Part shown: positions 25,410-33,735 of the stretch, in pieces | How the letters are laid out: every line of letters starts with the position of its first letter | How positions within the stretch are numbered: the stretch's first letter is position 1 | Source of the DNA: Burkholderia gladioli | Lineage (GTDB): Bacteria > Pseudomonadota > Gammaproteobacteria > Burkholderiales > Burkholderiaceae | Direction of reading: 5' to 3' | DNA length: 64,000 nucleotides | Assembly (NCBI RefSeq): GCF_000959725.1 | Contig: NZ_CP009323.1 | Coordinates: 3,596,001-3,660,000 of the forward strand | The notes under the pieces: generated by a model | Database searches by the model: none | Seen by the model: only the letters and a program-made list of their open reading frames with translations | Told to the model about the DNA's origin: nothing | Made by a program: the position numbers and the translations under genes

Positions 25410-25733
25410 TCAGTCCCAGTGACCGCCGACCCACACCCAACCCGGGCCGCGCTCGACCCAGTGGCCGCGCACCCAATGATGGCCGACGCGCACCACTTCC
25501 CAGTGGCCCGGCTCCCATTCGTAGGCGCCATGCACCCAGCGCCAGTGGCCGCCTTCCCAGGCATAACCGACGCGCGGCTCGGGCACCACCTCGACGCGCG
25601 GCGGCGGCGGCGCGGTGCGCACGACCACCGGCTGGGCGGGTTCGACCACGCAGGCGGCCAGGCTCAGGCTCGACAATATCGCCGCGGCGATCGCGAGGAT
25701 CGGAGCGTGGCGGGTGGGTGAGTTTCGCTTCAT
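25410..25733 (-). CDS. YXWXXGXW-repeat secreted lipoprotein-like protein
   Basis: A 107-residue product with an N-terminal hydrophobic export signal containing a lipobox-like LAAC (Cys at about residue 32). The mature part is a Pro-rich linker (RTAPPPPRVEVVPEPR) and then four tandem units of the pattern W-x-x-G-x-W, as in YAWEGGHWRW, YEWEPGHWEV, HHWVRGHWVE and WVWVGGHWD. Such YXWXXGXW proteins are common outer-membrane-associated proteins in Burkholderia, of unknown function (BcpO-like in part). The start at MKRNSPTRH follows GGAA-like bases. It is convergent with the urocanase gene. Confidence 0.85.
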   Translation of the reverse strand: MKRNSPTRHAPILAIAAAILSSLSLAACVVEPAQPVVVRTAPPPPRVEVVPEPRVGYAWEGGHWRWVHGAYEWEPGHWEVVRVGHHWVRGHWVERGPGWVWVGGHWD

Positions 25734-25902
25734 GTTTCCTTCCATGATTCCTTCAGTTATCCTACGCGGCCGAATGATATTGAAATCCCGGTTTCCGCCT
25801 TCCTGGCAGGCCCAGGCCGGCACCGGCGCGACATGATAAGCGAAGCCGCGGCCGGTTTTGTCGAAACGGTTTCGCGGTCGATAACAACGAATCGAGAGGG
25901 CC

Positions 25903-26739
25903 ATGACATACACCGCTTCTTCCAGGCGTCACGATCATCACGCATCGGTTGCCACGCTGATCGACGGCATGCGCAGCAAGAACGCCTATTTCCCGTGCCG
26001 CATCGGCGGCGCGATGCGTGTGAGCAGCCTGGGCGGGCAGCTCGTGATCGATAGCGGCCTGCGCTCCGATACCTTCAATCTCGTGATCGGCGATGCAACG
26101 GGTTTTGCGCGAGCGGAAACGGTCGAGACCATCGCGCGCGGATTCAACGAGGCGCGCCGGCCTGCTGCCTGGTGGTTCGTCGAGAGCGCGGGCAGCGCGG
26201 GGATCGCCGGCATGCTCGATGCCAATGGTTTCCGCTACGACGAGACCAGCGTCGGCATGCTGGCCGAGCTCGATACGCTGCCGACGCCGGTCTATCCCGA
26301 GGATTTCGTGTTGCGCGCGATAAGCGGTAGGGACGATATCGCGCGTTTCGCCGGCTTGATCGGTGCGCTGTTCGTGCCGCCGGATCCCTGCATCGAGACT
26401 TTCTATGCGCGGATCGCCGCGCTCGGGCTCGACGGCAGCGAGCCCTTGAAGCTTTATCTCGGCGAAGTCGAGGGGCGCGCGGTCTGCACGGCGGCGCTCT
26501 ATATCGACGATGACGTGGCGCATGTGTTCGATGTCAGTACCGCGTCGGACCAGCGTCGACGTGGCCTGGCGTCGGCCGCGATGCACGCGGCGCTGACGCT
26601 GGCGCGCGAGCGGGACGGCGTGCGACGGGCTGCGCTGCAAGCTTCGCCCGATGGGCTCGGCGTGTATCGGCGGCTCGGGTTCGGCGAGGTCTGCCGTTTC
26701 CATGTGCATTCGAATCGCGAGGCCGTCTCGTCGATCTAG
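25903..26739 (+). CDS. GNAT-family N-acetyltransferase
   Basis: A 278-residue protein with two GNAT-like halves. The C-terminal half (about residues 130-270) carries the acetyl-CoA loop motif SDQRRRGLASAAMHAALTLA and ends with the typical GVYRRLGFGEVCRF. The N-terminal half is a degenerate GNAT-like domain (FVESAGSAGIAGMLDANGFR). It transfers an acetyl group from acetyl-CoA to an unknown amine in the cytoplasm. It is divergent from the YXWXXGXW gene. A bidirectional terminator lies 16 bases after its stop codon. Confidence 0.85.
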   Translation: MTYTASSRRHDHHASVATLIDGMRSKNAYFPCRIGGAMRVSSLGGQLVIDSGLRSDTFNLVIGDATGFARAETVETIARGFNEARRPAAWWFVESAGSAGIAGMLDANGFRYDETSVGMLAELDTLPTPVYPEDFVLRAISGRDDIARFAGLIGALFVPPDPCIETFYARIAALGLDGSEPLKLYLGEVEGRAVCTAALYIDDDVAHVFDVSTASDQRRRGLASAAMHAALTLARERDGVRRAALQASPDGLGVYRRLGFGEVCRFHVHSNREAVSSI

Positions 26740-26755
26740 ATGATGAAGGAGGCGA

Positions 26756-26794
26756 AAAAGCCCCGCCTGACTTCATGGTCGGCGCGGGGCTTTT
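26756..26794. terminator. Bidirectional rho-independent terminator
   Basis: AAAAGCCCCGC (26756-26766) pairs with GCGGGGCTTTT (26784-26794), an 11-bp stem bounded by A-run and T-run, between two convergent genes. It works on both strands by structure, ending the acetyltransferase gene and the leftward lipoprotein gene. Confidence 0.93.
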
Positions 26795-26837
26795 GTTTCC
26801 AGCAGGTGGGGCAGGCCGCCCGCTGGTTCAGCGGCAC

Positions 26838-29021
26838 TTACGCCGGATCCGCATACTTCAGCGTCCAGCTCAGCGTCTTGCTCTGACCGGTCCCCAGCGT
26901 GAACGCTTGCGTCGTGCAGGCGAACTTCGAATGCAACTGCCCGATCGGCGTGGTCGAGAGCGGGTTGGTGGTGCCGTTCGCGGTGCTGAAGTCCGACAAC
27001 GCGCAGTTGTCGAAGCCGGTGGTCGCGTAGTGGGTCGCCGCGCCGTTCGAGTAGGACACCGACACGCCATCGGCATTCGCCGTGCTGTTCGAGAAGTCGT
27101 TGAACGCCGTGTAGTCGGTCTCCACCGACAGGTTGCCGGTCAGCGTGCCCGAGCTCAGCGTATCGGTGCGCGAGATCGTGCCATGGCTGAAGGTCACCAC
27201 CGTATGCGTCTGCAGGTCGAGATCGGTGGACGCGGCCGCGTTCTTCGAGGCGACCCGGAACTTGGCCGTGTCGAAGGACACGACCACCTGGCCGTTGCTC
27301 TCCTGCACGTTCAGGTTCTTGTAGTAAGTCACCGGCTGGTAGGTCTTGCCGTTGTAGCTGACCTGCGGGATCAGCAGCGCATAGGCGAGGTCGGTCGTGC
27401 CGTAGATCAGCTTGTCCGAGAACGGCACCGGATAATACGGCGTGAACGAGTTGTAGTCGGGCGCCTGGCTCAGGTTCAGGTTGATCACGCGCTTGCCGTC
27501 GCGCACCGTCACCAGCGCCGCGCTATAGGGATGCGCGGTGTCGGTCGGCTGGTTGTACCAGGTCAGCTTGTAATGCGGCTGGGTGGTATCGAGCCACGAC
27601 TGGAACTGCGTGTCGGTGAGCGGCGCGGTGCTGCCGAAGCCGAGCTTGTTCCACCAGGCGTTCACATACATGTATTGGTGCAGCAGGCTGAAGTTCTCCC
27701 CCATCACGCGCGGCTTGCCGCGATAGGTATCGGTGCCGCGTCCCTTGACCCACATGTTGACCGAGGGCGTCGGCAGCGTCGGGTCGTACCAGAAGTTCTC
27801 GAAGCGCAGCGCCGCGCGATAGATGAAGGCATAGGCGACCTTCTTCTCGTCGTCGGTCAGCACGCCCGCGTTGGCCGCCGCCGTCAGCACCTCCATGAAG
27901 GCCGAATCGCCGTAAGGGCCGATCGAGCGGCCATAGTTGAAGCCCTGGCCGTCGGTGTTCAACTGCGGCAGGATCAGGTCGACCGACTTGCGCAGATAGC
28001 CCTTCAACTCGGGCGTGAGATTCGCCTCGTTGCCCATCTCGAAGGTGCGCTCGGTCACCTCGCCGATCAGCAGCGTGCTGTAGCGGTCGAAACGCGCCTG
28101 GTCGTAATAGGTCTTGCTGGTGTTCGAGGCCTCGTCGGAGAAGCCGCCGGAGGAGTCGTTGCGGATGTGGTTGGTCAGCGTGTAGAGCAGGGCGTCGCGC
28201 GCATTCATGGTGGCCACCGTCGCGTCCGTCTTCGACGAGAAGCCCGGGCTGCTCCAGCCGAGCTTCTGGCGCAGGCCGGCGATGCCATAGGACACCGCGT
28301 AGTAGTTCTGCGCCGTGTTCAGCGAGGCGATGTCGATCGGCGTGCCGGCCGCCGGGCAGGTATTGGTCTTGCCGCTCGCGTCCGGCCCGAACATGTCGCA
28401 GAACAGCAGGCGCTGCTGCAGCGTGGCCAGCATCGAATCGCTGAACACCTCATTGAGCATGCCGTGCGCCTGGAAGTTGTTGAGTGCAACCAGGTAGTAA
28501 TACTCGCCCCACGACGTGTTCGCATACAGGTAATCCGTACCGTGCGTGCCCTGGATCATCGCCGACGTTACCTTCTGGTAGGTCGCGAGATAGTCCGCGT
28601 ACTGCGGATCGTTCTTCGACTTCATGTCGATCAGGATCCACGACAGGCCCAGCGCGAGCTTGCCCGGCAGGAACTTGTCGCCGGTGTTGGTATCGAGCAC
28701 GTGCACCGGGTTGCCGTCGCCGAGGTCCATCACCACCTGCGTGAAATCGGGCGCCGCCTTGATCTTGTCGAACAACGCGCGCATCTGGCCCATCATCGTG
28801 ATCGGGATGTTCGCGCCGCTCGGCACCGCCGTGGTGGCGGTGCCGTAGACGATGCCCTGCAAGGAGCTGGCCAGCGTCGACGGCGTGCCGGGATTGCCCG
28901 GCGTGCCCGGCGAGCCGGCGCTGGGCGGGGTGCTGGTTTCCCCGCCGCAGGCGGCGAGCAAGAGGGCGGCGAGGGCAGTGCTGACGGCGAGGGCGGATCG
29001 TGTTTGTTTTATCGAAAACAT
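26838..29021 (-). CDS. Large lipoprotein, unknown function
   Basis: A 727-residue exported lipoprotein: the N-terminus MFSIKQTRSALAVSTALAAL leads to the lipobox LLAACGG. A Gly/Pro/Thr-rich linker follows (residues 26-45). The body has a helical first part with repeated aromatic motifs (SWGEYYYLVALNNFQAHGML, FNYGRSIGPYGDSAFMEVLT and EVTERTFEMGNEANLTPELK) and a beta-rich C-terminal third. The pattern recalls an alpha/alpha-barrel with beta-sandwich tail, as in polysaccharide lyases of the chondroitinase or alginate type, but I cannot name the family or point to catalytic residues with certainty. The start is set at the signal peptide; in-frame sequence upstream is not a plausible leader. Confidence 0.7.
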   Translation of the reverse strand: MFSIKQTRSALAVSTALAALLLAACGGETSTPPSAGSPGTPGNPGTPSTLASSLQGIVYGTATTAVPSGANIPITMMGQMRALFDKIKAAPDFTQVVMDLGDGNPVHVLDTNTGDKFLPGKLALGLSWILIDMKSKNDPQYADYLATYQKVTSAMIQGTHGTDYLYANTSWGEYYYLVALNNFQAHGMLNEVFSDSMLATLQQRLLFCDMFGPDASGKTNTCPAAGTPIDIASLNTAQNYYAVSYGIAGLRQKLGWSSPGFSSKTDATVATMNARDALLYTLTNHIRNDSSGGFSDEASNTSKTYYDQARFDRYSTLLIGEVTERTFEMGNEANLTPELKGYLRKSVDLILPQLNTDGQGFNYGRSIGPYGDSAFMEVLTAAANAGVLTDDEKKVAYAFIYRAALRFENFWYDPTLPTPSVNMWVKGRGTDTYRGKPRVMGENFSLLHQYMYVNAWWNKLGFGSTAPLTDTQFQSWLDTTQPHYKLTWYNQPTDTAHPYSAALVTVRDGKRVINLNLSQAPDYNSFTPYYPVPFSDKLIYGTTDLAYALLIPQVSYNGKTYQPVTYYKNLNVQESNGQVVVSFDTAKFRVASKNAAASTDLDLQTHTVVTFSHGTISRTDTLSSGTLTGNLSVETDYTAFNDFSNSTANADGVSVSYSNGAATHYATTGFDNCALSDFSTANGTTNPLSTTPIGQLHSKFACTTQAFTLGTGQSKTLSWTLKYADPA

Positions 29022-29856
29022 GGTGTCTCCATTGGAATGATCAGGACAGCGAGGCAGCGGGAAGCGGGGCGAATCGTCAGTGCATCGAGGCATCTCCTTT
29101 TCATCGGCCAGTCGGCTGGTCGGCCGGTCGGCCGGTCGGCCGGCGCGAGCGAGGCCGCGCGACGACGTCCGGAGGACGGTCACGGCGTGCTCGCGGCCGC
29201 ATCCGGACACCGCGGGCGGCGCAGGCGACAGGCGTGTCGTCGCGCGCGCGGCCGTAGCGGAAACGGGCACGTCAGCAGGCTTGTGGCTTAAATCATCTGT
29301 CGTCAGACAACATGGAGTGAAATCGATGCCGCCACGCGGCGCGGCGCGCGTATCGATCCGCCTCCCCCTCGAGTCTGGGAACTCTTCATTCTGATACTTC
29401 TTACCCACAGGGCATTTCACCGCGATGGTCTCGCGGGATGCGCCAGTCGCCGTCCATCCGGGCACCGTTACGGACGGCTGACTGTCGGCTTGCCGTTTTG
29501 TTGTCGGATATCCTATCTCGTTACGGAGATAGCGCCAGTCGGGGATAACCATACCCCGGCCGGGAAGCCGGACACTTCAGCGAGTTTGGCGGGCAGGACC
29601 CGTTCGGGGCTTTGCGCAAGCCCATTCGATGCGATCGAGTGGCGGAGAACCGGGGGGAGGGTGAGGTCGACGAGGCGGTCGTGATGTCGGCGGCATCGGG
29701 ATACGCGTGCATCACGCGACCGACAACGCTTTGGAATGCGAATGACGAAGGGAGGGATGCCGGCGCACGTCCGTCCTTGCTGCAATGACGGGCGCGCGCC
29801 GGCGGGTGAGCCGCGGGTGCGACACGCCTGGGCGCGCCGCACTGGGCTCGGGATGC
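29022..29856. other. 834-base non-coding stretch with a short tandem repeat
   Basis: It lies between two leftward lipoprotein genes. It holds four 8-bp units GTCGG(C/T)CG at 29111-29142 (the first reads GTCGGCTG), a small inverted repeat TGTCGTCAGACA at about 29300, and otherwise no recognisable gene. Short open frames here have no ribosome binding site and show no protein-like composition. It may contain the promoter of the unknown lipoprotein. Confidence 0.4.
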
Positions 29857-31998
29857 TTACTGCGTGCGCTGGCGAGCGGCGAACTTGCCGTGGAAGCGAA
29901 CCACCGGCTGGCTCTCGCGAACCACCGATTCCGTGGCCGGCAACTGACGCAGCATGATCGCGGCCGGCGGGCTGATCGCCGTCAGCGAGGCGCTGCGCGA
30001 AGCCGGCGCGAGCCCGTTGTTGACGAGCAGGGTCGTGTCGTTGCGCAGGTTGGCCAGCAGCACCGGATCGGTGGTGCGTGCCAGTTGCGGTTGCAGCGCG
30101 CTCCAGGCGGTGTCGCTGTAGTTCGTCACGTAGTAGTCGAAGCCGCTCGGATTCGCCAGCACCGGGGTACAGCCTTGCAGGCGGACCTGGGTCTGCGTGC
30201 CGCCGAAGGACAGCGTGGTGCGCTTGATCAGGCCGTCACCGTAGGCGAGCGTCACCGGGATGGTCCACTGCGTGCCCGGATAGGCGTTCTTGTTCGGGAA
30301 CGGCGACTGTTTCAGCGTCACGATGTTCTCGTTCTTGGTCAGGTCGCACTGCGTGTCGAGCGAGAGCAGCGGCACGCCGGTCTGGCGCACGAAGCTGTCG
30401 CCGATCGGGCCCACCTTCTGGCCGCTCGCATCCGACAACGCATCCCACAGCCGCTGCGGCGTGCTATTGCCGAGCGCGTACTTGTTCAAGTACTCCTGCA
30501 GACCCTTGCGCATCACCTCGTCGCCGAGATAACCCTCGAGCATCTTCAGCACATGGCCGCCCTTGTTGTAGACGAAGGTGCCGGCATTGATCACGAAGTC
30601 GTTCGAGCCGAAGGCATTGAAGTTCGGCTGCACCGGGAAGGCCTTCGGTCCGATGTCGGAGCGAATCACGCGGGCCTTGTCGTTGATGTCCTGCACCCAG
30701 TTGAAGACCTCGGGATGGAACTGGATCTTGGTACGCGTCTCGAAGTAGGTTGCGAAGGACTCGTTGAGCCAGACGTCATCCCACCAGTCGAGCGTGACCA
30801 GGTCGCCGAACCATTGGTGCGCGGCCTCGTGCGTCAGCACCGTCAGGCCGTAGTTCGACATCGGCGTGCCGGGCTTGGGCAGGATGTCGTCGGCGAATTC
30901 CAGAATCGAGCCCCAGTTCTCCATGCCGCCGAAGTTCAGGTCCTTCTGATCCTTGAACTTGTCGTTGGCAGCCACTGTGTCGAACTTCGTCAGCGGCAGC
31001 GGAATGCCGGTGTAGCGGTAGTAGTAGTCGAGCGCCTGCTTGGTTTCCTGCATCGCCGGCTTGGCCCACTCGCTCATGCCCGGCGGCGTGAAGATCCGCA
31101 GGTGCATGCCGCGGCCGTCGGGCAGCGGGCTGGTGAAGTCGTCCTCGAGCGTGTCGAACTTGCCGCCGCCGAAGAACACCAGGTAGGACGGCATCGGCGG
31201 GGTCTTCTCGAAGGAGACCAGCTTGTAGCCGGCGCCGATGTTGGCCGCGGGCTTCTCCGCCGCGTTCGACACCACCTTCCAGGATTGCGGCACCTCGGCC
31301 GACAGCTCGTAGGTCGGACGGAACGCCGGCTCGTCCCAGCCCGGGAACCATTGGCGCGACAGGTCCGATTCGCCCTGCGTGAGTACCGCGCCGCTGGTGG
31401 TGCCGTCGGTGGCGACCAGGTCGACGCGGAACATGCCTTCGGCCGCCGAGCAGCCCGGATAAGGATCGTTGTCGCAACTGCCGACCGTGCCCTGGGCCGG
31501 ATCGCCGTGCGAGTCGAAGTTGATGATGCCCTGCCACTCCATGTGCAGCGAGTAGCTGCCGCGCGCGATGGTGCCGCTCGCCGGGCGCAGCTGCACGTAG
31601 TCACCCTGGCCCTGCGGCGTGGCGATCAGCGGGATGTTGCCCGGCTGCAGCGTGATCTTGCCGTTGGTGAACTGCAGGCGGTGCGCGGCCACCACGATCG
31701 CGTTGACCGGCTTCAGCACGTTGATCTCCACGTCGGCGCGGCCCTGGAACTGGTTCAGGGCATCGTTCGGGCGGAACCAGAGCTTGTAGTTGACCGGCAC
31801 CACCGTATCGGGCATTTCGACAGGCTTGGTGCTGCGATCCACGGCCGGTGCCGGCGCGGCATTGCTGGTCTGGTTGTTCGCGGCGCCGAACGAGACGGGC
31901 GAGCCGGAGCCGCCGTCGTCGCCGCCACAGGCGGCGAGTGCCAGCGCGACGGCGCTGACGAGCGGCAGATACCGGAATTGACGCAGTGTGATCCTCAT
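29857..31998 (-). CDS. M1-family zinc metallopeptidase, lipoprotein
   Basis: A 713-residue protein with a lipoprotein signal (MRITLRQFRYLPLVSAVALA then LAACGG) and a Gly/Ser linker. The peptidase core has the substrate-anchoring loop NFGGMENWGS and the zinc site LTHEAAHQWFGDLVTLDWWD, with the third ligand in the following NESFATYF. This is the M1 aminopeptidase family. It is anchored in the envelope and would trim N-terminal residues from peptides in the periplasm or outside. It is shorter than the 860-890 residues of PepN and ends in a beta/helical part of about 250 residues. The start at MRITLRQF is chosen on the signal peptide; a longer frame begins 57 bases upstream. Confidence 0.9.
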   Translation of the reverse strand: MRITLRQFRYLPLVSAVALALAACGGDDGGSGSPVSFGAANNQTSNAAPAPAVDRSTKPVEMPDTVVPVNYKLWFRPNDALNQFQGRADVEINVLKPVNAIVVAAHRLQFTNGKITLQPGNIPLIATPQGQGDYVQLRPASGTIARGSYSLHMEWQGIINFDSHGDPAQGTVGSCDNDPYPGCSAAEGMFRVDLVATDGTTSGAVLTQGESDLSRQWFPGWDEPAFRPTYELSAEVPQSWKVVSNAAEKPAANIGAGYKLVSFEKTPPMPSYLVFFGGGKFDTLEDDFTSPLPDGRGMHLRIFTPPGMSEWAKPAMQETKQALDYYYRYTGIPLPLTKFDTVAANDKFKDQKDLNFGGMENWGSILEFADDILPKPGTPMSNYGLTVLTHEAAHQWFGDLVTLDWWDDVWLNESFATYFETRTKIQFHPEVFNWVQDINDKARVIRSDIGPKAFPVQPNFNAFGSNDFVINAGTFVYNKGGHVLKMLEGYLGDEVMRKGLQEYLNKYALGNSTPQRLWDALSDASGQKVGPIGDSFVRQTGVPLLSLDTQCDLTKNENIVTLKQSPFPNKNAYPGTQWTIPVTLAYGDGLIKRTTLSFGGTQTQVRLQGCTPVLANPSGFDYYVTNYSDTAWSALQPQLARTTDPVLLANLRNDTTLLVNNGLAPASRSASLTAISPPAAIMLRQLPATESVVRESQPVVRFHGKFAARQRTQ

Positions 31999-32583
31999 GC
32001 CGATTCCTTCGAGGGTGAAATAAACGGTTAATCGCGCGTCGAAATCGGTGGGCAATAGTAGACCCTCGCCGATTTTTCGCAGCGAAATGAAATGGCTGGC
32101 GGTTTTGAATGAATTACCGGAAAGGCTTGCGCGGAATTATGTGAAGGCGTGCATGTTAGAAGGCCCTGTTGTTTATAAACGAATGGGAAACAAACCATGC
32201 TCTGCGGCATGGGTTGGTACGCGCTTGCTCAACCTGGCCACGTGCTGCGCCGCGCAAATACTGGACTTGCGCGCGATTCTCGACGTTGGCCTTTTTCATG
32301 GCCCGGGGTTCGAACGATTACCCGGGTGGTACAAATCCGGACAGTTTGCCGACGTTCTCGATACCGGAACCTGACAAGCAATCCGCGAGTGAATATACAA
32401 CGTAATTTTTTGTAATGGAACAAGAGGTTTGTTGAAAAATCTGTAGGCGAATTTATTGCCGTTTCGATTTACTCGAATGAAAAATATGCCGATCGAAAAT
32501 CGGCATGAGGCGATGCCGGGCCGGCTGCGGGTTAGCCCCGATGGCGCTGGCGAGACAAGTCGTCGAAGGTCGCGTGATTGGCT
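31999..32583. other. AT-richer non-coding stretch with a small hairpin
   Basis: About 600 bases, less GC-rich than the surroundings, between the metallopeptidase and fucose genes. ATGCCGAT (32486-32493) and ATCGGCAT (32499-32506) form a perfect 8-bp hairpin. The open frames here have no ribosome binding sites. I recognise no mobile-element remnant, though base composition suggests different origin or relaxed constraint. Confidence 0.4.
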
Positions 32584-32596
32584 GGACCATTGGTCC
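32584..32596 (+). promoter_or_regulatory. Palindromic operator upstream of the fucose operon
   Basis: GGACC-ATT-GGTCC, a perfect 5-bp inverted repeat, lies 110 bases before the lactonase gene. The same GGACCATTGATCC core recurs before the dehydratase gene at 33664. FadR-type GntR regulators bind sites of this shape, and one is encoded at the end of the operon. Confidence 0.6.
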
Positions 32597-32706
32597 GATG
32601 TCGTCGGTGTGTACAAGCAGCCGCGACGCTCGGGATGGCGCCGGGCCAGGCAAGCACGGAAAGTTGTGAGTGCAACCAAATTTGAACAGGCAAAGGAAAC
32701 CGCTCG

Positions 32707-33549
32707 ATGAGTTCGAGAATCGACGCCCACCAGCATTACTGGCTCATGGCCGCGCGCGAGGGCGAATGGCCGCCGCCGAGCCTCGCCGCGATTCATCGCG
32801 ATTTCGGCCCCGAGGATCTCGCGCCGCATCTGCGCGCGACGGAGATCGACGGCACCGTGCTCGTGCAGTCGCTGCCCACGCTCGACGACACGCGCTACCT
32901 GCTCGCGCTCGCAAACGCGACGCCGAGCGTGAAGGCGGTGGTGGGCTGGGTGGACATGAAGGCAGCCGACGCGCCGCAGCGGATCGCGGCGTTCGCGGCC
33001 GAGCCGAAATTCCGCGGCGTGCGGCCGATGCTGCAGGCGCTGGACGATCGCTGGATCGACGACGAGGCGCTCGCGCCCGCGGTTGATGCGCTGCGCGAGC
33101 ACGCGCTCGTGTTCGATGCGCTGGTGCTGCCGCCGCAGCTCGATGCGCTGCATGCCTTCGCCACGCGTCACGCGACGCTGCCGATCGTGATCGACCACGC
33201 CGCGAAGCCGCCGATCGCCAGCGGCGGGCTGGAGCCGTGGCGTAGCGCGATGGCGCGCCTGGCGGCGCTGCCCAATGTGAGCTGCAAGCTTTCGGGCCTG
33301 TGGACCGAGGCCGGCGAGGGCAGCGACGACAGCGGCGTGGCGCCTTACATCGAGGCCGTGGCGACGCTGTTCGGGCCGCGCCGCCTGATGTGGGGCAGCG
33401 ACTGGCCGGTGCTGCGCCTGGCGGCCTCGTATGGCGGCTACGAGGACTGGTTCGCCGCCTGCGAGCGGGCCTGCACGCGCTGGTTCGGCGCCGAGGCGCT
33501 GGCCGACGTGTTCGGCGGCAATGCGCGTCGTTTCTACCGCATCGACTGA
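32707..33549 (+). CDS. L-fuconolactonase, amidohydrolase family (COG3618)
   Basis: A 280-residue amidohydrolase. It has the N-terminal metal motif DAHQHYW (HxH), a central histidine in VIDHAAKPP and the C-terminal MWGSDWP aspartate, as in the L-fucono-1,5-lactonase characterised from Burkholderia multivorans. That enzyme hydrolyses L-fucono-lactone to L-fuconate in the cytoplasm. The downstream genes for L-fuconate dehydratase, mutarotase and FucP support this assignment over other COG3618 lactonases (rhamnono- or galactaro-lactonase). It is the first gene of the operon and is preceded by a palindromic operator. A 9-bp hairpin follows its stop codon. Confidence 0.88.
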   Translation: MSSRIDAHQHYWLMAAREGEWPPPSLAAIHRDFGPEDLAPHLRATEIDGTVLVQSLPTLDDTRYLLALANATPSVKAVVGWVDMKAADAPQRIAAFAAEPKFRGVRPMLQALDDRWIDDEALAPAVDALREHALVFDALVLPPQLDALHAFATRHATLPIVIDHAAKPPIASGGLEPWRSAMARLAALPNVSCKLSGLWTEAGEGSDDSGVAPYIEAVATLFGPRRLMWGSDWPVLRLAASYGGYEDWFAACERACTRWFGAEALADVFGGNARRFYRID

Positions 33550-33568
33550 AGACCGGGGCAGGCGGCGC

Positions 33569-33589
33569 GGGCCGGCACGATGCCGGCCC
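33569..33589 (+). terminator. Hairpin after the lactonase gene
   Basis: GGGCCGGCA (33569-33577) pairs perfectly with TGCCGGCCC (33581-33589) across a three-base loop. No T-run follows, so read-through to the dehydratase gene is likely; it may attenuate or stabilise the transcript. Confidence 0.5.
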
Positions 33590-33652
33590 GTCATCGGGAA
33601 AACCCGGAGGCGTCACGGCGTGACGAGGCTGGCCGAAGCTCGTATCATTGAG

Positions 33653-33676
33653 ACCAATTGGTTGGACCATTGATCC
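33653..33676 (+). promoter_or_regulatory. Second operator in the fucose gene cluster
   Basis: The perfect palindrome ACCAATTGGT (33653-33662) is directly followed by GGACCATTGATCC (33664-33676), a one-mismatch copy of the site before the lactonase gene. Both lie 60-80 bases before the dehydratase start. This suggests a second regulated promoter for the dehydratase-SDR-mutarotase-transporter genes. Confidence 0.6.
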
Positions 33677-33735
33677 TTTGAGCCAATGACGCCAAGCTCA
33701 TCCGCCACTCGAATCACGATTCACGACATACGACC

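Noticed and set aside
29111..29142. Possible CRISPR-like or regulatory repeat
   Set aside because: Four contiguous 8-bp GTCGG(C/T)CG units without spacers are a simple tandem repeat in GC-rich DNA.
26775..29291. An 838-codon plus-strand open frame
   Set aside because: It is the antisense of the signal-peptide-bearing lipoprotein gene. It is His/Arg/Val-rich in the manner of mirror frames in GC-rich DNA, lacks a ribosome binding site and contains no domain.
29785..32031. A 748-codon plus-strand open frame
   Set aside because: It mirrors the M1 metallopeptidase, whose zinc motif and lipobox are on the minus strand.
31999..32583. Insertion-sequence remnant
   Set aside because: Composition differs from the surroundings, but no terminal inverted repeats, target duplications or transposase fragments were found.
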